From Rhodonellum psychrophilum GCM71 = DSM 17998 (lineage in GTDB: Bacteria > Bacteroidota > Bacteroidia > Cytophagales > Cyclobacteriaceae): 64,000 nucleotides of DNA. Of the stretch, positions 54,196-63,887 are shown piece by piece. Made by a program: the position numbers and the translations under genes. Location: contig NZ_KB906690.1 in the NCBI RefSeq assembly GCF_000381545.1, positions 1-64,000 on the forward strand, in the 5' to 3' direction. Each line of letters starts with the position of its first letter. Positions within the stretch are counted from its first letter, which is position 1. The notes beneath the pieces are model-generated. The model did no database searches. It had not been told where the DNA came from and saw nothing but the letters and a program-made list of their open reading frames with translations.

Positions 54196-54596
54196 GTCTT
54201 TGTCATTTATTGTGATGGATGTAGATAATAAACCAAATCTAATGCATCACCTTCTGCCTAACGCCATCCAAATAGGCTAGCCCATGAGAAAATTCGGTGA
54301 AATAAAGGATTTTGTCGGTTAAATCCGTTTTTTGCAATACGGACTCAATTCAATATTGTGATTGACACATAATTATTTAGTTTTGACTCTTTATGTCTCC
54401 ACTCTTTTGGTGTCATAAATTTTTATTCCAAGTATCTGATTTTTTTGGTTCCAACCCCATCTGGAAACCTATTGCATATTACGGGTTAAATCACGCAGAA
54501 AAAATCAACATTTCTTAAAAAGTGACAAGCAAGTGGGATTCTTTGGTTGAGGTTTCGATAAATTGGAGAAACTTATCCCTCACTCCCAAGCTTCAT
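54196..54596. other. intergenic region with repeat copy C
   Basis: About 400 bases. No gene is supported. It contains dispersed repeat copy C (54402-54493). No clear promoter of the LiaF-like gene was found. Confidence 0.6.
54402..54493 (+). repeat. dispersed intergenic repeat, copy C
   Basis: Plus-strand copy: TTTTGGTGTCA, ATTCCAAGTATCTGATTTTT, CTGGAAACCTATTGCATATT and ACGGGTTAAA. It is closest to copy E in the left part. Confidence 0.65.
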
Positions 54597-55280
54597 TTAT
54601 GCCTTGTTGTTTCTATTGACCAAAAACTCGGCATAGTCCATGTCCTCTGGACTTGTGATCTTGATGTTTTCAGGATTGCCCTCGATAAGGTTTACTTGCC
54701 AACCTTGCTGCTCGTAAACAGTGGCATCATCGGTGAATTGCTTAGATTCCGGGACCTCAAATGCTTTTTTGATTTTTTCCAGCTGAAAGGTTTGGGGCGT
54801 CTGGACCAGTCTAAAGTCTTGCCGATCCTGAAAATTGGATTTTCCGTCCCCTGATATTTTCCTAATGGAATCCTTTAGGTTGATGACCGCGATGGCACTC
54901 CCCTTTTTTGCTGCTTCCTCATAACTTCTTGAAATCACCGACTGATTTACAAATGGCCGCACACCATCGTGAATGGCAACCAATCCGGCTGTTGACAAAA
55001 TGGAATTCAGCCCGTTCCTCACGGATTGAAACCGGCTTTGGCCTCCCTTCACCAATTGATGAGGAATCTTAAAATCGAATTTGTCACAGAGGGAATTCCA
55101 TAATGGGAAATCGCTTACGGGAATCACCAAAATCAAGTTGATAGTGGGGTCATATTGAAAAAACGCCTTCATGGTGTGCATCAATATGGGTTCCCCTCCA
55201 ATTTCCAAATATTGCTTTGGAATGGAGGCGCCCATTCTTGTTCCATTTCCTCCTGCGACGATAATCCCGAATTTTTTCAT
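54597..55280 (-). CDS. ispD: 2-C-methyl-D-erythritol 4-phosphate cytidylyltransferase
   Basis: A 227-residue nucleotidyltransferase of the MEP isoprenoid pathway. The CTP site is IIVAGGNGTRMGASIPKQYLEI, and VAIHDGVRPF and DDATVYEQQG are typical. It joins CTP and methylerythritol phosphate in the cytoplasm. It is near queA on the same strand but separated by the queA terminator, so it has its own transcript. Confidence 0.92.
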   Translation of the reverse strand: MKKFGIIVAGGNGTRMGASIPKQYLEIGGEPILMHTMKAFFQYDPTINLILVIPVSDFPLWNSLCDKFDFKIPHQLVKGGQSRFQSVRNGLNSILSTAGLVAIHDGVRPFVNQSVISRSYEEAAKKGSAIAVINLKDSIRKISGDGKSNFQDRQDFRLVQTPQTFQLEKIKKAFEVPESKQFTDDATVYEQQGWQVNLIEGNPENIKITSPEDMDYAEFLVNRNNKA

Positions 55281-55346
55281 GTTTCAGTAATTGGCGGATC
55301 TAAAAAATAAAAACCCTTTTCCCACAAAAATCGAAAAATCAAAGAA

Positions 55347-55373
55347 AAAAAGAGCTCTTTTGGAGCTCTTTTT
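55347..55373 (-). terminator. queA terminator
   Basis: An 11-bp stem (AAAAAGAGCTC and GAGCTCTTTTT) with a five-base loop and T run on the minus strand. Confidence 0.85.
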
Positions 55374-55381
55374 TTGATGAA

Positions 55382-56431
55382 TTATAAAATCAACATGGCA
55401 TCTCCATAGGAGAAGAACCTGTATTTTTCCTTTATGGCGATTTGATAGGCTTTCATGATCAGGTCATATCCTCCAAATGCCGAAGCCGTCATCAACAATG
55501 TTGACTCTGGAAGGTGGAAGTTGGTGATCAAGGCATTTGCAATTTTAAACTCGTAAGGAGGTGTGATAAATTTGTCCGTCCATCCTCGATCTTCTTTCAA
55601 CCTGCCGTTGGCAGTAACCGAAGATTCGATGGTTTTCAAGGTTGTAGTACCTACTGACACCACTCTCTTTTTGCTATCCAAGGCACGGTTGACAAGGTTG
55701 ACGGTTTCTTCTGGAATATCAAAATTCTCTGAATCCATTTTATGCTTGGTCAGGTCTTCCACATCCACTTGTCTGAAAGTACCCAAACCCACATGAAGGG
55801 TGATCGGCGTCACATCGACACCTTTCAACTCCAATCTTTTGAGCAAATGGGGAGTAAAGTGAAGTCCTGCCGTTGGTGCGGCCACAGCTCCCACATGCTT
55901 GGCAAAAATGGTTTGGTATCTTTCCCTATCCTCGGCTTCTACGCTTCTTTCGATGAATTCCTTCAAGATAGGCGTTTCTCCCAATGTGTCGACGGTTTTG
56001 TAAAACTCCTCATCCGTTCCGTCAAAAAGGAACCTGATGGTTCTTCCTCTTGAAGTCGTGTTGTCGATGACCTCGGCCACCAAATCACTGTCCCCAAAAT
56101 AAAGCTTGTTTCCAACCCTGATTTTCCTTGCTGGATCCACCAACACATCCCAAAGCCTCAATTCTTGGTTCAGTTCCCTCAACAAGAAAACCTCGATTTT
56201 GGCACCGGTTTTTTCTTTGTTGCCATACAATCTTGCAGGAAAAACTTTGGTGTTGTTCATTACAAATACATCACCCTCGTCAAAGTACTCAATGATATCC
56301 TTGAAAATGCGGTGTTCTATTTCTCCGGTTTTCCTGTGCACAACCATTAGACGGGATTCGTCTCTGTTTTCTGCAGGATACAAGGAAATAAGTTTTCTGG
56401 GGACGTCGAATTTGAAATCGGATAACTTCAT
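55382..56431 (-). CDS. queA: S-adenosylmethionine:tRNA ribosyltransferase-isomerase
   Basis: A 349-residue enzyme that transfers and rearranges the ribose of SAM onto 7-aminomethyl-deazaguanine in tRNA (queuosine pathway). Marks include the N-terminal [54 protein letters not shown] and [18 protein letters not shown]. Length is normal. It is divergent from an ABC permease gene. Confidence 0.95.
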   Translation of the reverse strand: MKLSDFKFDVPRKLISLYPAENRDESRLMVVHRKTGEIEHRIFKDIIEYFDEGDVFVMNNTKVFPARLYGNKEKTGAKIEVFLLRELNQELRLWDVLVDPARKIRVGNKLYFGDSDLVAEVIDNTTSRGRTIRFLFDGTDEEFYKTVDTLGETPILKEFIERSVEAEDRERYQTIFAKHVGAVAAPTAGLHFTPHLLKRLELKGVDVTPITLHVGLGTFRQVDVEDLTKHKMDSENFDIPEETVNLVNRALDSKKRVVSVGTTTLKTIESSVTANGRLKEDRGWTDKFITPPYEFKIANALITNFHLPESTLLMTASAFGGYDLIMKAYQIAIKEKYRFFSYGDAMLIL

Positions 56432-56486
56432 ATATAATGAATGTAGATTGCTTTATGATTTGGTTTACGATACTTCGTAAAAAGTG

Positions 56487-56494
56487 CAAAGTTA
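56487..56494 (-). promoter_or_regulatory. queA promoter -7 box
   Basis: Minus-strand TAACTTTG about 55 bases before the queA ATG. The -33 TTG is at a poor spacing (13 bases). Confidence 0.35.
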
Positions 56495-56550
56495 GCAAGA
56501 AAAATACCAAATTGTACTTATATTGTGAATTAGTTTTTAATCCAAAATAA

Positions 56551-57801
56551 ATGATACATTTTGTCAAACAGATTTGGGAGAGCCTCAGATTCGCCATGCA
56601 GGCCCTAAAAGCCAACCTTACCCGCACAATTCTTTCCCTTTTGGGCGTGACAGTTGGTATTTTTGCCATTATTGCGGTTTTCACATTAGTGGACTCCCTG
56701 GAGAAAAACATCAAGTCCAGCTTTAGCTTCCTTGGCAGCAATGTGGTAACGGTAAATCGCTTTTCCTTCGGCGGAGGTGGGCCTGATTATCCCTGGTGGA
56801 AATATTTCCGAAGACCGTACAACAACTACTCTGAATATGTTTTCCTGAAGGACAAATTAAAGAATGCGGAAGCGGTCGCTTTTTTTGCCGGTGCCAACAC
56901 CGTCATTCAACATGCCAGCAACTCCTATCAGGGCAGCAATATCCAGGGAGTTTCCTTTACCTACCAAGACGTTTATGACCTCCCCTTGCAAGAAGGTCGG
57001 TTTTTCACGGAACTTGAGGTCAACTCATCCCGAAATGTGGCCATCATCGGCACAAAAATTTCCGAGACTTTATTTCCGGGTCAAAGCCCACTTGGGAAAG
57101 AGATCAAGATGAAGGGGGGGAAATTTGTAGTGATTGGTTTATTTGAAGAAGAGGGGGAAGGCATTTTTGACATCGCATCCAAAGATCAATCCTGCCTTAT
57201 CCCCTATGGATCCTTCACCAAGTTATATTATGTGGGCAACAATGGAATAGAACCGAGCATCGCCGTGAAGGGAAAAGAAGAGGACATTGGGATGATCGCT
57301 TTGGAAAATGAATTGATCGGCCTGTTAAGGGTGAAGAGGGGGTTGAAACCTACTCAAGAGGATAATTTTTCACTGAACAAGTCGGAATTCATCATGAACA
57401 CGATCGGATCCATTTTCGATGTCATCGGAATTGCGGGTTGGGTAATCGGAGGATTTTCCATTTTGGTCGGAGGTTTTGGCATCGCCAACATCATGTTTGT
57501 CTCCGTCAAGGAGCGTACCAATATCATCGGCATCCAAAAGTCATTGGGGGCAAAAAATTATTTCATTCTTTCCCAATTCCTTTTTGAAGCTATTTTCCTG
57601 AGTTTGATCGGTGGAATCGCAGGAATCCTGATCGTCTTTTTGATCACTTTTATTCCGGTGGGCACGCTTGACCTTACCCTCTCTCTGAAAAACATCATCT
57701 TGGGACTGGGTGTGTCTTCTGCGATCGGGGTCGTATCGGGAATCGTCCCGGCAACGCTTGCCGCCAGATTGGACCCCGTGGAAGCCATCAGATCTGTCTA
57801 A
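56551..57801 (+). CDS. MacB/FtsX-type ABC transporter permease
   Basis: A 416-residue permease: helix one at about 25-48 (RTILSLLGVTVGIFAIIAVFTLV), a periplasmic domain (50-290), and three helices in the last 130 residues with the FtsX signature ERTNIIGIQKSLGAKNYFILSQFLFEA. It resembles MacB-type macrolide or lipoprotein exporters. No ATPase gene is adjacent, so it must use one encoded elsewhere. It ends in a terminator shared with recA. Confidence 0.88.
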   Translation: MIHFVKQIWESLRFAMQALKANLTRTILSLLGVTVGIFAIIAVFTLVDSLEKNIKSSFSFLGSNVVTVNRFSFGGGGPDYPWWKYFRRPYNNYSEYVFLKDKLKNAEAVAFFAGANTVIQHASNSYQGSNIQGVSFTYQDVYDLPLQEGRFFTELEVNSSRNVAIIGTKISETLFPGQSPLGKEIKMKGGKFVVIGLFEEEGEGIFDIASKDQSCLIPYGSFTKLYYVGNNGIEPSIAVKGKEEDIGMIALENELIGLLRVKRGLKPTQEDNFSLNKSEFIMNTIGSIFDVIGIAGWVIGGFSILVGGFGIANIMFVSVKERTNIIGIQKSLGAKNYFILSQFLFEAIFLSLIGGIAGILIVFLITFIPVGTLDLTLSLKNIILGLGVSSAIGVVSGIVPATLAARLDPVEAIRSV

Positions 57802-57802
57802 T

Positions 57803-57846
57803 AAAAAAAGCGTGGCCGATATCGCTATCGGCCACGCTTTTTTATA
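57803..57846. terminator. bidirectional terminator between ABC permease and recA
   Basis: A long stem (57803-57821 with 57826-57844, core GCGTGGCCGATA) with A and T runs on either side, between convergent genes. Confidence 0.92.
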
Positions 57847-57874
57847 ATTGATTTTTAAGATTATCGGAATTGAT

Positions 57875-58921
57875 TTAAGCCTTTTCCTCTTTTTCTTTTT
57901 TCGCTTTCGCTGGCTTTGCTGGAGCTTCCAAGCCGGCTTTTTCCTTGATCTTGCTTTCCAATTCCTCCATCAATTCCGGATTATCCAAAAGCAATGCTTT
58001 GACGGCATCCCTTCCCTGTCCCAATTTGGTGGTTTCGTAAGAGAACCAAGAACCAGCCTTTTTGATGATTTCCAGTTCGACACCAATATCGATGATTTCA
58101 CCTACCTTAGAAATCCCCAGTCCATACATGATATCAAACTCGATCACTTTAAAAGGTGGCGCAACTTTGTTTTTCACGACTTTCACTTTGGTTCTATTTC
58201 CGATCACATTGTCAGTCCCTTCCTTGATCTGACCGATCCTTCTGATATCGAGACGAACAGAGGCATAGAATTTCAATGCATTTCCACCGGTGGTAGTTTC
58301 TGGACTACCGAACATCACTCCGATTTTGTCTCTAAGTTGGTTGATGAAAATACAGGCACAGCCTGTTTTATTGATGGCCCCGGTGAGTTTACGGAGGGCT
58401 TGGGACATCAAACGTGCCTGAAGTCCCATTTTGCTGTCTCCCATGTCTCCTTCAAGTTCCGCTTTGGGAACCAATGCTGCTACAGAATCTATTACGATAA
58501 TGTCAATGGCTCCAGAACGGATAAGGTGTTCGGCAATTTCCAAAGCCTGCTCGCCGTTATCCGGTTGTGAAATCAAAAGGTTTTCTGTTTGAATCCCCAA
58601 TTTCTCTGCATAGGATTTGTCAAATGCGTGTTCCGCATCGATGAAGGCAGCCAAGCCGCCTGCTTTTTGGGCCTCTGCGATGCAATGCATCGCGAGGGTA
58701 GTTTTTCCGGAGGATTCCGGTCCATAAATCTCAATCACCCTGCCGCGTGGAATCCCGCCAATGCCCAAAGCCATGTCCAAGCCCAGAGAACCCGTGGATA
58801 TGGCCGGAATATCCTGCACCTTATTGTCACTCAGTTTCATCACTGTCCCTTTTCCATAGCTTTTTTCAAGTTTATCTATGGTCAACTGAAGGGCTTTAAG
58901 TTTTTCTGTATTTACGTCCAT
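57875..58921 (-). CDS. recA: recombinase RecA
   Basis: A 348-residue recombinase. Walker A is GPESSGKT (67-74), with the conserved IDAEHAFD and [21 protein letters not shown] segments. It forms filaments on single-stranded DNA for recombination and the SOS response. The C-terminal tail is short and rich in Ala, Lys and Glu. No clear LexA-type box was recognised upstream. Confidence 0.97.
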   Translation of the reverse strand: MDVNTEKLKALQLTIDKLEKSYGKGTVMKLSDNKVQDIPAISTGSLGLDMALGIGGIPRGRVIEIYGPESSGKTTLAMHCIAEAQKAGGLAAFIDAEHAFDKSYAEKLGIQTENLLISQPDNGEQALEIAEHLIRSGAIDIIVIDSVAALVPKAELEGDMGDSKMGLQARLMSQALRKLTGAINKTGCACIFINQLRDKIGVMFGSPETTTGGNALKFYASVRLDIRRIGQIKEGTDNVIGNRTKVKVVKNKVAPPFKVIEFDIMYGLGISKVGEIIDIGVELEIIKKAGSWFSYETTKLGQGRDAVKALLLDNPELMEELESKIKEKAGLEAPAKPAKAKKEKEEKA

Positions 58922-59106
58922 ATAAAGGTTTTAAAAATCTTTGATTTGAATATATGAAATTATTAATTGATTATTGGAGTGTCAAATTAGTTTTACAACT
59001 CCTAAGGGTAATGTATTGGCTAATCGTAATATTTTAATCAGATTAGTGAATTCCTTCGTAAATATTGGAATAAGAATTGGAAAGCTTTTTGCTTAAAGAG
59101 GAATTA

Positions 59107-59895
59107 ATGAAAAAAAATTTAGTATTGTCAGTAATTGTCATAGTATTTCAACTGCTGGGGAGTTTTTCTCTTTATGGTCAGAAAAATACAGCATTCAAAA
59201 AAGGTGAGGAATTGACATTCAAGGTGTCTTATGGTTTTTTGGATGCGGCAGAAGCGAAAATGATCATCGGCTCGAACCTCACTCGGTTCAATGACAATCC
59301 TGCTTACAAAATCGACGTTTATGGTAAAACCTTGGGGATTTTCAAACTTTTCAAGGTCAATGACAACTGGGGAACTTACCTCGACACCGCCAAGATCATC
59401 CCCCACCAATCTTACCGTCATATTGAAGAGGGCAAGTACCGGAAACATGAGCAAGTCCTCTTTAATCACCAAAACCGCAATGCAATCGTCAGGCTTTATG
59501 ACAGAAACAACAGCATGCTGGTAGACACCAAAGACTATCCCATCCCCCACAATGTCCAAGACCTCGTCAGCGGATTTTACCACCTTCGGACTTTGGATAT
59601 GAAAAAATACAAGCCCGGTGACACCGTCAAGATCGTCGGATTCTTCGACAAGGAAATACATAACCTAAAGTTAATATATGAGGGAAAGCAAATCATCACG
59701 ACCGCACTCGGGAAATTTGAAACCTTGATTTTTTCGCCCATTATGCCGAAAAACAAACTCTTCAGGGGGGATCATCCAGTCAAAATCTGGGTTTCCAATG
59801 ACGAAAACAAAATTCCGGTAAGGATAAATGCCCGCTTGATGGTGGGCTCACTGAATATGGAAATCACTGAAGCAAAAGGATTGCGTAACAATTAA
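59107..59895 (+). CDS. exported DUF3108 family protein
   Basis: A 262-residue protein with a signal peptide (ending SFSLYGQ) and the DUF3108 pattern: FKKGEELTFKVSYGFLDAAEAKMII at the start, KYKPGDTVKIVGFFDKEIHNLKLIYEGKQII and a final KIPVRINARLMVGSLNMEITE. The fold is mostly beta and it should lie in the periplasm. Function unknown. The ATG at 59107 is preceded by AGAGGAATTA, a fair ribosome site; an upstream TTG start is less likely. Confidence 0.83.
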   Translation: MKKNLVLSVIVIVFQLLGSFSLYGQKNTAFKKGEELTFKVSYGFLDAAEAKMIIGSNLTRFNDNPAYKIDVYGKTLGIFKLFKVNDNWGTYLDTAKIIPHQSYRHIEEGKYRKHEQVLFNHQNRNAIVRLYDRNNSMLVDTKDYPIPHNVQDLVSGFYHLRTLDMKKYKPGDTVKIVGFFDKEIHNLKLIYEGKQIITTALGKFETLIFSPIMPKNKLFRGDHPVKIWVSNDENKIPVRINARLMVGSLNMEITEAKGLRNN

Positions 59896-60044
59896 TTCAA
59901 TTTTTGTTAACAATTAAGCAACATGCGAGGATACAAAAAGAATTTTATGTTGTTTTGGCACAGGTAAACTTCATGAAAAAACGATTTTGTGAAGGCTTTC
60001 TTTAAATTAGCGTTTAGAAAAGCGAAAATCTTCCCGCTAACCGT

Positions 60045-60734
60045 ATGAGCGAAAAACAAAAAGTCAAAATCCTAGTGGTGGATGACGAACCGGATATAGT
60101 AGAAATTCTCACCTATAATCTCAAAAAAGAGGGCTACGAAGTGGAATCTGCCGAGGATGGAATTCAAGCTGTCAAACTGGCCAAAAAATTCCATCCCGAT
60201 GTCATTCTGCTGGACATCATGATGCCCAATCAGGACGGCGTGGAAACCTGTCGACAGATCCGTGAAATCCCCGAGTTGAAAAGCACATTCATAATTTTTC
60301 TTACGGCAAGGTCCGAAGAATACTCAGAGGTGGCCGCATTTGATGTGGGCGCGGATGACTACATCAACAAACCGATCAAGCCTCGCGCTCTGATGAGCAG
60401 AATCGCCGCGTTGTTCAGAAGGGAATCCAAAAAAGAACAGGAATTGGCCCAAATCAAGATCAAGGATCTCATCGTGGACAGGACGAGTTATACCATTGAC
60501 AAGAGTGGGAAAACCATCACCCTTCCCAAAAAGGAATTTGAGCTTTTGTATTTTTTGGCCAAAAACCCCAATGTGGTCTTCAGTAGAGACGAGTTATTGC
60601 AAAATATCTGGGGGGCGGATGTCTTCGTCCTGGCAAGAACGGTGGATGTCCATATCAGAAAGGTACGGGAAAAAATAGGGGAAGATTACATCACGACCGT
60701 CAAAGGGGTTGGGTACAAATTTGATTTAAATTAA
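60045..60734 (+). CDS. OmpR/PhoB family response regulator
   Basis: A 229-residue regulator: receiver domain (8-125) with Asp57 in VILLDIMMP and Lys in YINKPIKP, and a C-terminal winged helix (135-228: LLYFLAKNPNVVFSRDELLQNIWGADVFVLARTVDVHIRKVREKIG). It is closest in type to PhoB. The next gene, three bases downstream, encodes the kinase. The stimulus may be phosphate limitation, but no pst genes are near to prove it. Confidence 0.93.
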   Translation: MSEKQKVKILVVDDEPDIVEILTYNLKKEGYEVESAEDGIQAVKLAKKFHPDVILLDIMMPNQDGVETCRQIREIPELKSTFIIFLTARSEEYSEVAAFDVGADDYINKPIKPRALMSRIAALFRRESKKEQELAQIKIKDLIVDRTSYTIDKSGKTITLPKKEFELLYFLAKNPNVVFSRDELLQNIWGADVFVLARTVDVHIRKVREKIGEDYITTVKGVGYKFDLN

Positions 60735-60737
60735 AAT

Positions 60738-61805
60738 ATGCTGACCACTTCGAGGGGTATTTCATTGATTCTGGCCGTTGCCATTTCTGCCCTGACAGTG
60801 GCTTTCTTGATGCTGATGGATGATGCCACCCCTACCTTGTTGATCGTAGCGGGCGGCATTTCTTTTTCGGTTTCCTATATTTTGATCAATGTTACTTTGG
60901 AGTTTTTGATTTTCAAGGAAATCGGCCATATCTACACGGTATTGGGAAAAATCCAGAAAAAGGACCTTACGGGAATTGCAGATGGATCGAATAGGACTTC
61001 CATTTCTCCCCTTCGAAAAATCAACAAAACCATCAATTCCTATGCCTTAGCCAAAAACAAGGAAATAGAAACCCTCCAAAAGAACGCCGAATTCCGCCGA
61101 GAGTTTATTGCGGACATCTCGCATGAGTTGAAAACGCCGATTTTTGCCGCCCAGGGGTATGTCCATACCTTGCTCGACGGAGCCGTTGATGACAAGGAGG
61201 TTCGGTACAAATTCCTCAAAAGGGCCGCCAAAAGCCTCAATGCCTTGGATAAATTGGTCCATGACCTGCTTACGCTGAGTCAAATGGAAAGTGGAGTCAA
61301 CAAATTCCACTTTGAATCCTTTGACCTTAGAGAACTCCTCCAGGAATTGATAGAGGAGCTGGAACACAAGGCTGAGAAAAGGGATATCTTGATTCGATTT
61401 TTTTATGACAAGGATAAAACCTTCAAAACAATCGCCGATAAGGACAAGATTTTCAGGGTTTGCCAGAACCTGATTTCAAATGCCATCAAATACAACAATG
61501 ATGGCGGAGAAGTGGAAGTCAGGCTAAAATCGCACAAAAATCAAATCACCGTGGAAGTGAAAGACAACGGAAAAGGCATTCCTCCGGAGGATTTGAAACG
61601 GATTTTTGAAAGGTTTTATCGAGTTGAAAAAAGCCGATCACGGGAAAAAGGCGGGACAGGTCTCGGTTTGGCCATCGTCAAACACATCTTGGAAGGCCAC
61701 AAAAGCAAAATTTCCGTAAGCAGCACCGTTGGCAAAGGCTCAATTTTCAGTTTCGAGCTTCCGCTGGATCAAGTGCTTCCCGAAAAACCAAAAAAAACCC
61801 AATAA
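60738..61805 (+). CDS. sensor histidine kinase (PhoR-like)
   Basis: A 355-residue kinase with two helices at the start (about 8-27 and 32-54) and almost no periplasmic loop, then a short linker, HisKA with ADISHELKTPIF (His129) and the ATPase domain with LISNAIKYN, DNGKGIPPED and GGTGLGLAI. It pairs with the regulator encoded just before. As the outer loop is nearly absent, sensing probably occurs inside the membrane or through partners, as in PhoR. Confidence 0.92.
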   Translation: MLTTSRGISLILAVAISALTVAFLMLMDDATPTLLIVAGGISFSVSYILINVTLEFLIFKEIGHIYTVLGKIQKKDLTGIADGSNRTSISPLRKINKTINSYALAKNKEIETLQKNAEFRREFIADISHELKTPIFAAQGYVHTLLDGAVDDKEVRYKFLKRAAKSLNALDKLVHDLLTLSQMESGVNKFHFESFDLRELLQELIEELEHKAEKRDILIRFFYDKDKTFKTIADKDKIFRVCQNLISNAIKYNNDGGEVEVRLKSHKNQITVEVKDNGKGIPPEDLKRIFERFYRVEKSRSREKGGTGLGLAIVKHILEGHKSKISVSSTVGKGSIFSFELPLDQVLPEKPKKTQ

Positions 61806-62169
61806 TGCAGCTGCTCCAAAAGCAGTTTGATTGCAGATGATCATTCCTAGAAATGTGCAAAAATGGAGCGGTGCCTTTGCCTAGTACTTCCATCCAGAAA
61901 CCCAGAGAACTCAAAACGGGACAATTGAAGAATTGAATTCAACCTGTGTTCTTCTAGTAGTTTCAACCACATTTGGGGACTTAATGCATCTTTCTGCTTA
62001 GATGCTGTACTCAATTCCGACCAAGTCAATTTCCGAGCATAACAGACATAAGTCAGGGTTTCCCTATACTTTAGGGAGATTAAGAGGTGGTTTTAAAATT
62101 TTGTTTCCTGAAAATTTCATCTGCTTTATTAAATTCCATACTTTTGCGGCCCATTGGGAAACAAGCCGC
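61806..62169. other. gap of unclear content before the pseudouridine synthase gene
   Basis: About 360 bases. A 60-codon minus-strand frame (61847-62029) has no recognisable features and is not called. Near the right end is the -7 box TACTTTTG (62139-62146), without a TTG at -33. Otherwise nothing is seen. Confidence 0.5.
62139..62146 (+). promoter_or_regulatory. -7 box of the pseudouridine synthase gene
   Basis: TACTTTTG, 23 bases before the ATG at 62170. No -33 TTG at the right distance. Confidence 0.4.
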
Positions 62170-62880
62170 ATGAAAAAAATTGATTTTAAAAGTCTTATTC
62201 TGTTTGAAAACAACGATTATATCGTGGTCAACAAACCACCTTATCTATCGACGTTGAAGGACAGGCATGAGGCCCAGAACATTCTGGACCTGGCCAGGCT
62301 TTACACCACGGACGCCCAAATGTGTCATCGATTGGACAAAGAAACTTCGGGTTGCCTTGTCATCGCCAAGAATCCGGAAGCCTATCGAAACATTGCCATG
62401 CAGTTTGAAAGCAGGAAAGTGGACAAGGTCTATCATGCCGTAGTGGACGGTATCCACGAGTATGAGAATTTTCTCGTGGACCGCAGTCTTGCGGTCACCA
62501 ACAAGGGAGTGGCCAAGGTCAATAAGGAAGGGAAATCTGCACAGACTTATTTCTCCTCTTTGAAAACCTACTATTCCCATACCCTACTTGAATGCAAGCC
62601 GATCTCCGGGAGAATGCACCAGATCAGGATCCATCTTTCCTATCTGAAATCACCGATCTGCGGGGATGAACTCTATGGCGGAAAACCGCTTTATCTTTCG
62701 GCGCTCAAAAGAAGGTTCAACCTGAAAATGGGTACGGATGAACTTCCGATCATGCAGCGCGTTTCGCTCCACGCCTACTCAATTGCCTTCCTGGGCAACC
62801 AAGGGGAAAAGATCGAAGTCACGTCACCTTACCCAAAAGATTTCGAAGTTTTGATCAAACAGCTTGAGAAAAACAGGTAA
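62170..62880 (+). CDS. RluA family RNA pseudouridine synthase
   Basis: A 236-residue synthase without an S4 domain. The catalytic aspartate is Asp56 in MCHRLDKETSGCLVIAKN, and GRMHQIRIHLSYLKSPICGDELYGG follows as in RluA/RluD relatives. It would change one or more uridines in rRNA or tRNA; the target is not known. The start is the ATG at 62170, which gives a family-like N-terminus; the open frame further upstream is not coding by its content. Confidence 0.9.
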   Translation: MKKIDFKSLILFENNDYIVVNKPPYLSTLKDRHEAQNILDLARLYTTDAQMCHRLDKETSGCLVIAKNPEAYRNIAMQFESRKVDKVYHAVVDGIHEYENFLVDRSLAVTNKGVAKVNKEGKSAQTYFSSLKTYYSHTLLECKPISGRMHQIRIHLSYLKSPICGDELYGGKPLYLSALKRRFNLKMGTDELPIMQRVSLHAYSIAFLGNQGEKIEVTSPYPKDFEVLIKQLEKNR

Positions 62881-62914
62881 CTCAAAGAAAATGTGGGGAA
62901 TAATTAAGTTTGTT

Positions 62915-62945
62915 TTGCAATAAAAAGAAATTACTTCTATCTTTG
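62915..62945 (+). promoter_or_regulatory. rplM-rpsI promoter
   Basis: TTG (62915-62917), a 20-base spacer and TATCTTTG (62938-62945). The leader to the rplM start is about 50 bases and begins with a small CCCT/AGGG hairpin. Confidence 0.72.
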
Positions 62946-63001
62946 TGTCCCTTTTTGAGGGTGAAGTATATATAATCAGCTAATAATTAAACAGTTACAC
63001 A

Positions 63002-63445
63002 GTGGATACATTAAGCTATAAAACCAAGTCAGCAAATGCCGCTTCTGTAGAAAAGAATTGGGTAGTAGTGGATGCCCAATCTGCCATTCTAGGAAGGTTT
63101 GCAAGTGAGGTAGCGAAAATCTTGAGAGGAAAGCACAAACCATCTTTTACCCCTCATGTAGACTGCGGAGACAATGTAATTGTCATCAATGCAGAAAAAG
63201 TAAGATTAACAGGTAAGAAGTGGACCGAAAAGGTTTACGTTCGTCACACGGGCTATCCAGGTGGACAGCGAATTTCTACCCCAAGGATGTTGAAAGAAAA
63301 GTCAGCAAACATTTTGGTGGAAAAAGCTGTAAGAGGTATGCTCCCTAAAAACAGATTGGGAAGACAAATGTACAGAAACCTGTTTGTTTATGAAGGTGCT
63401 GAACACCCTCACTCTGCACAACAACCTAAAGAAGTTAAATTCTAA
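63002..63445 (+). CDS. rplM: 50S ribosomal protein L13
   Basis: A 147-residue L13 with the usual WVVVDAQSAILGRFASEVAKILRGKHKPSFTPHVDCGDNVIVINAEK core and a C-terminal MYRNLFVYEGAEHPHSAQQP. The start is GTG at 63002 (DTLSYKTKSANAASVEKNW follows), and no ATG lies in frame between the promoter and this codon. It starts the rplM-rpsI-rpsB run. Confidence 0.95.
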   Translation: MDTLSYKTKSANAASVEKNWVVVDAQSAILGRFASEVAKILRGKHKPSFTPHVDCGDNVIVINAEKVRLTGKKWTEKVYVRHTGYPGGQRISTPRMLKEKSANILVEKAVRGMLPKNRLGRQMYRNLFVYEGAEHPHSAQQPKEVKF

Positions 63446-63457
63446 TCTAAGCAGTCT

Positions 63458-63844
63458 ATGGAAGTTATCAATACAATCGGTAGAAGAAAAACATCTGTTG
63501 CAAGGATCTACATGACACCAGGAAATGGCGAAATCACTGTGAACAGCAGAACGATTGAAACCTATTTCCCATTCGATTTACACAGGATCGTGGTAAGACA
63601 GCCGTTGGAACTCGTAAAAGAGAACGGTACTTATGACATCAAGATCAATGTAGACGGTGGCGGTATCACAGGTCAGGCAGAAGCAGCAAGAATGGCCATC
63701 GCCAGAGCCTTGTGCGAAATCAATGAGGAGCACAGACCCGCATTGAAAAAAGAAGGTTTTCTTACCCGTGATCCAAGGATGGTGGAACGTAAGAAACCAG
63801 GACGTAAGAAAGCGAGAAGGAAATTCCAGTTCTCTAAACGTTAA
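63458..63844 (+). CDS. rpsI: 30S ribosomal protein S9
   Basis: A 128-residue S9 with [13 protein letters not shown] at the start and the basic tail ending in [12 protein letters not shown], which reaches the decoding centre. The last arginine is conserved. It lies 12 bases after rplM, as in most bacteria. Confidence 0.96.
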   Translation: MEVINTIGRRKTSVARIYMTPGNGEITVNSRTIETYFPFDLHRIVVRQPLELVKENGTYDIKINVDGGGITGQAEAARMAIARALCEINEEHRPALKKEGFLTRDPRMVERKKPGRKKARRKFQFSKR

Positions 63845-63887
63845 TAGTACAGGTTTAACATTTTATATAGATTCAATCAATTTATTA

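Noticed and set aside
61847-62029. 60-codon minus-strand frame in the gap after the PhoR-like gene
   Set aside because: No promoter, no recognisable motif and no neighbour on the same strand; codon content does not look convincing.
62002-62169. Longer N-terminus of the RluA-type synthase
   Set aside because: The upstream 56 codons show no family similarity and contain the -7 box at 62139-62146.
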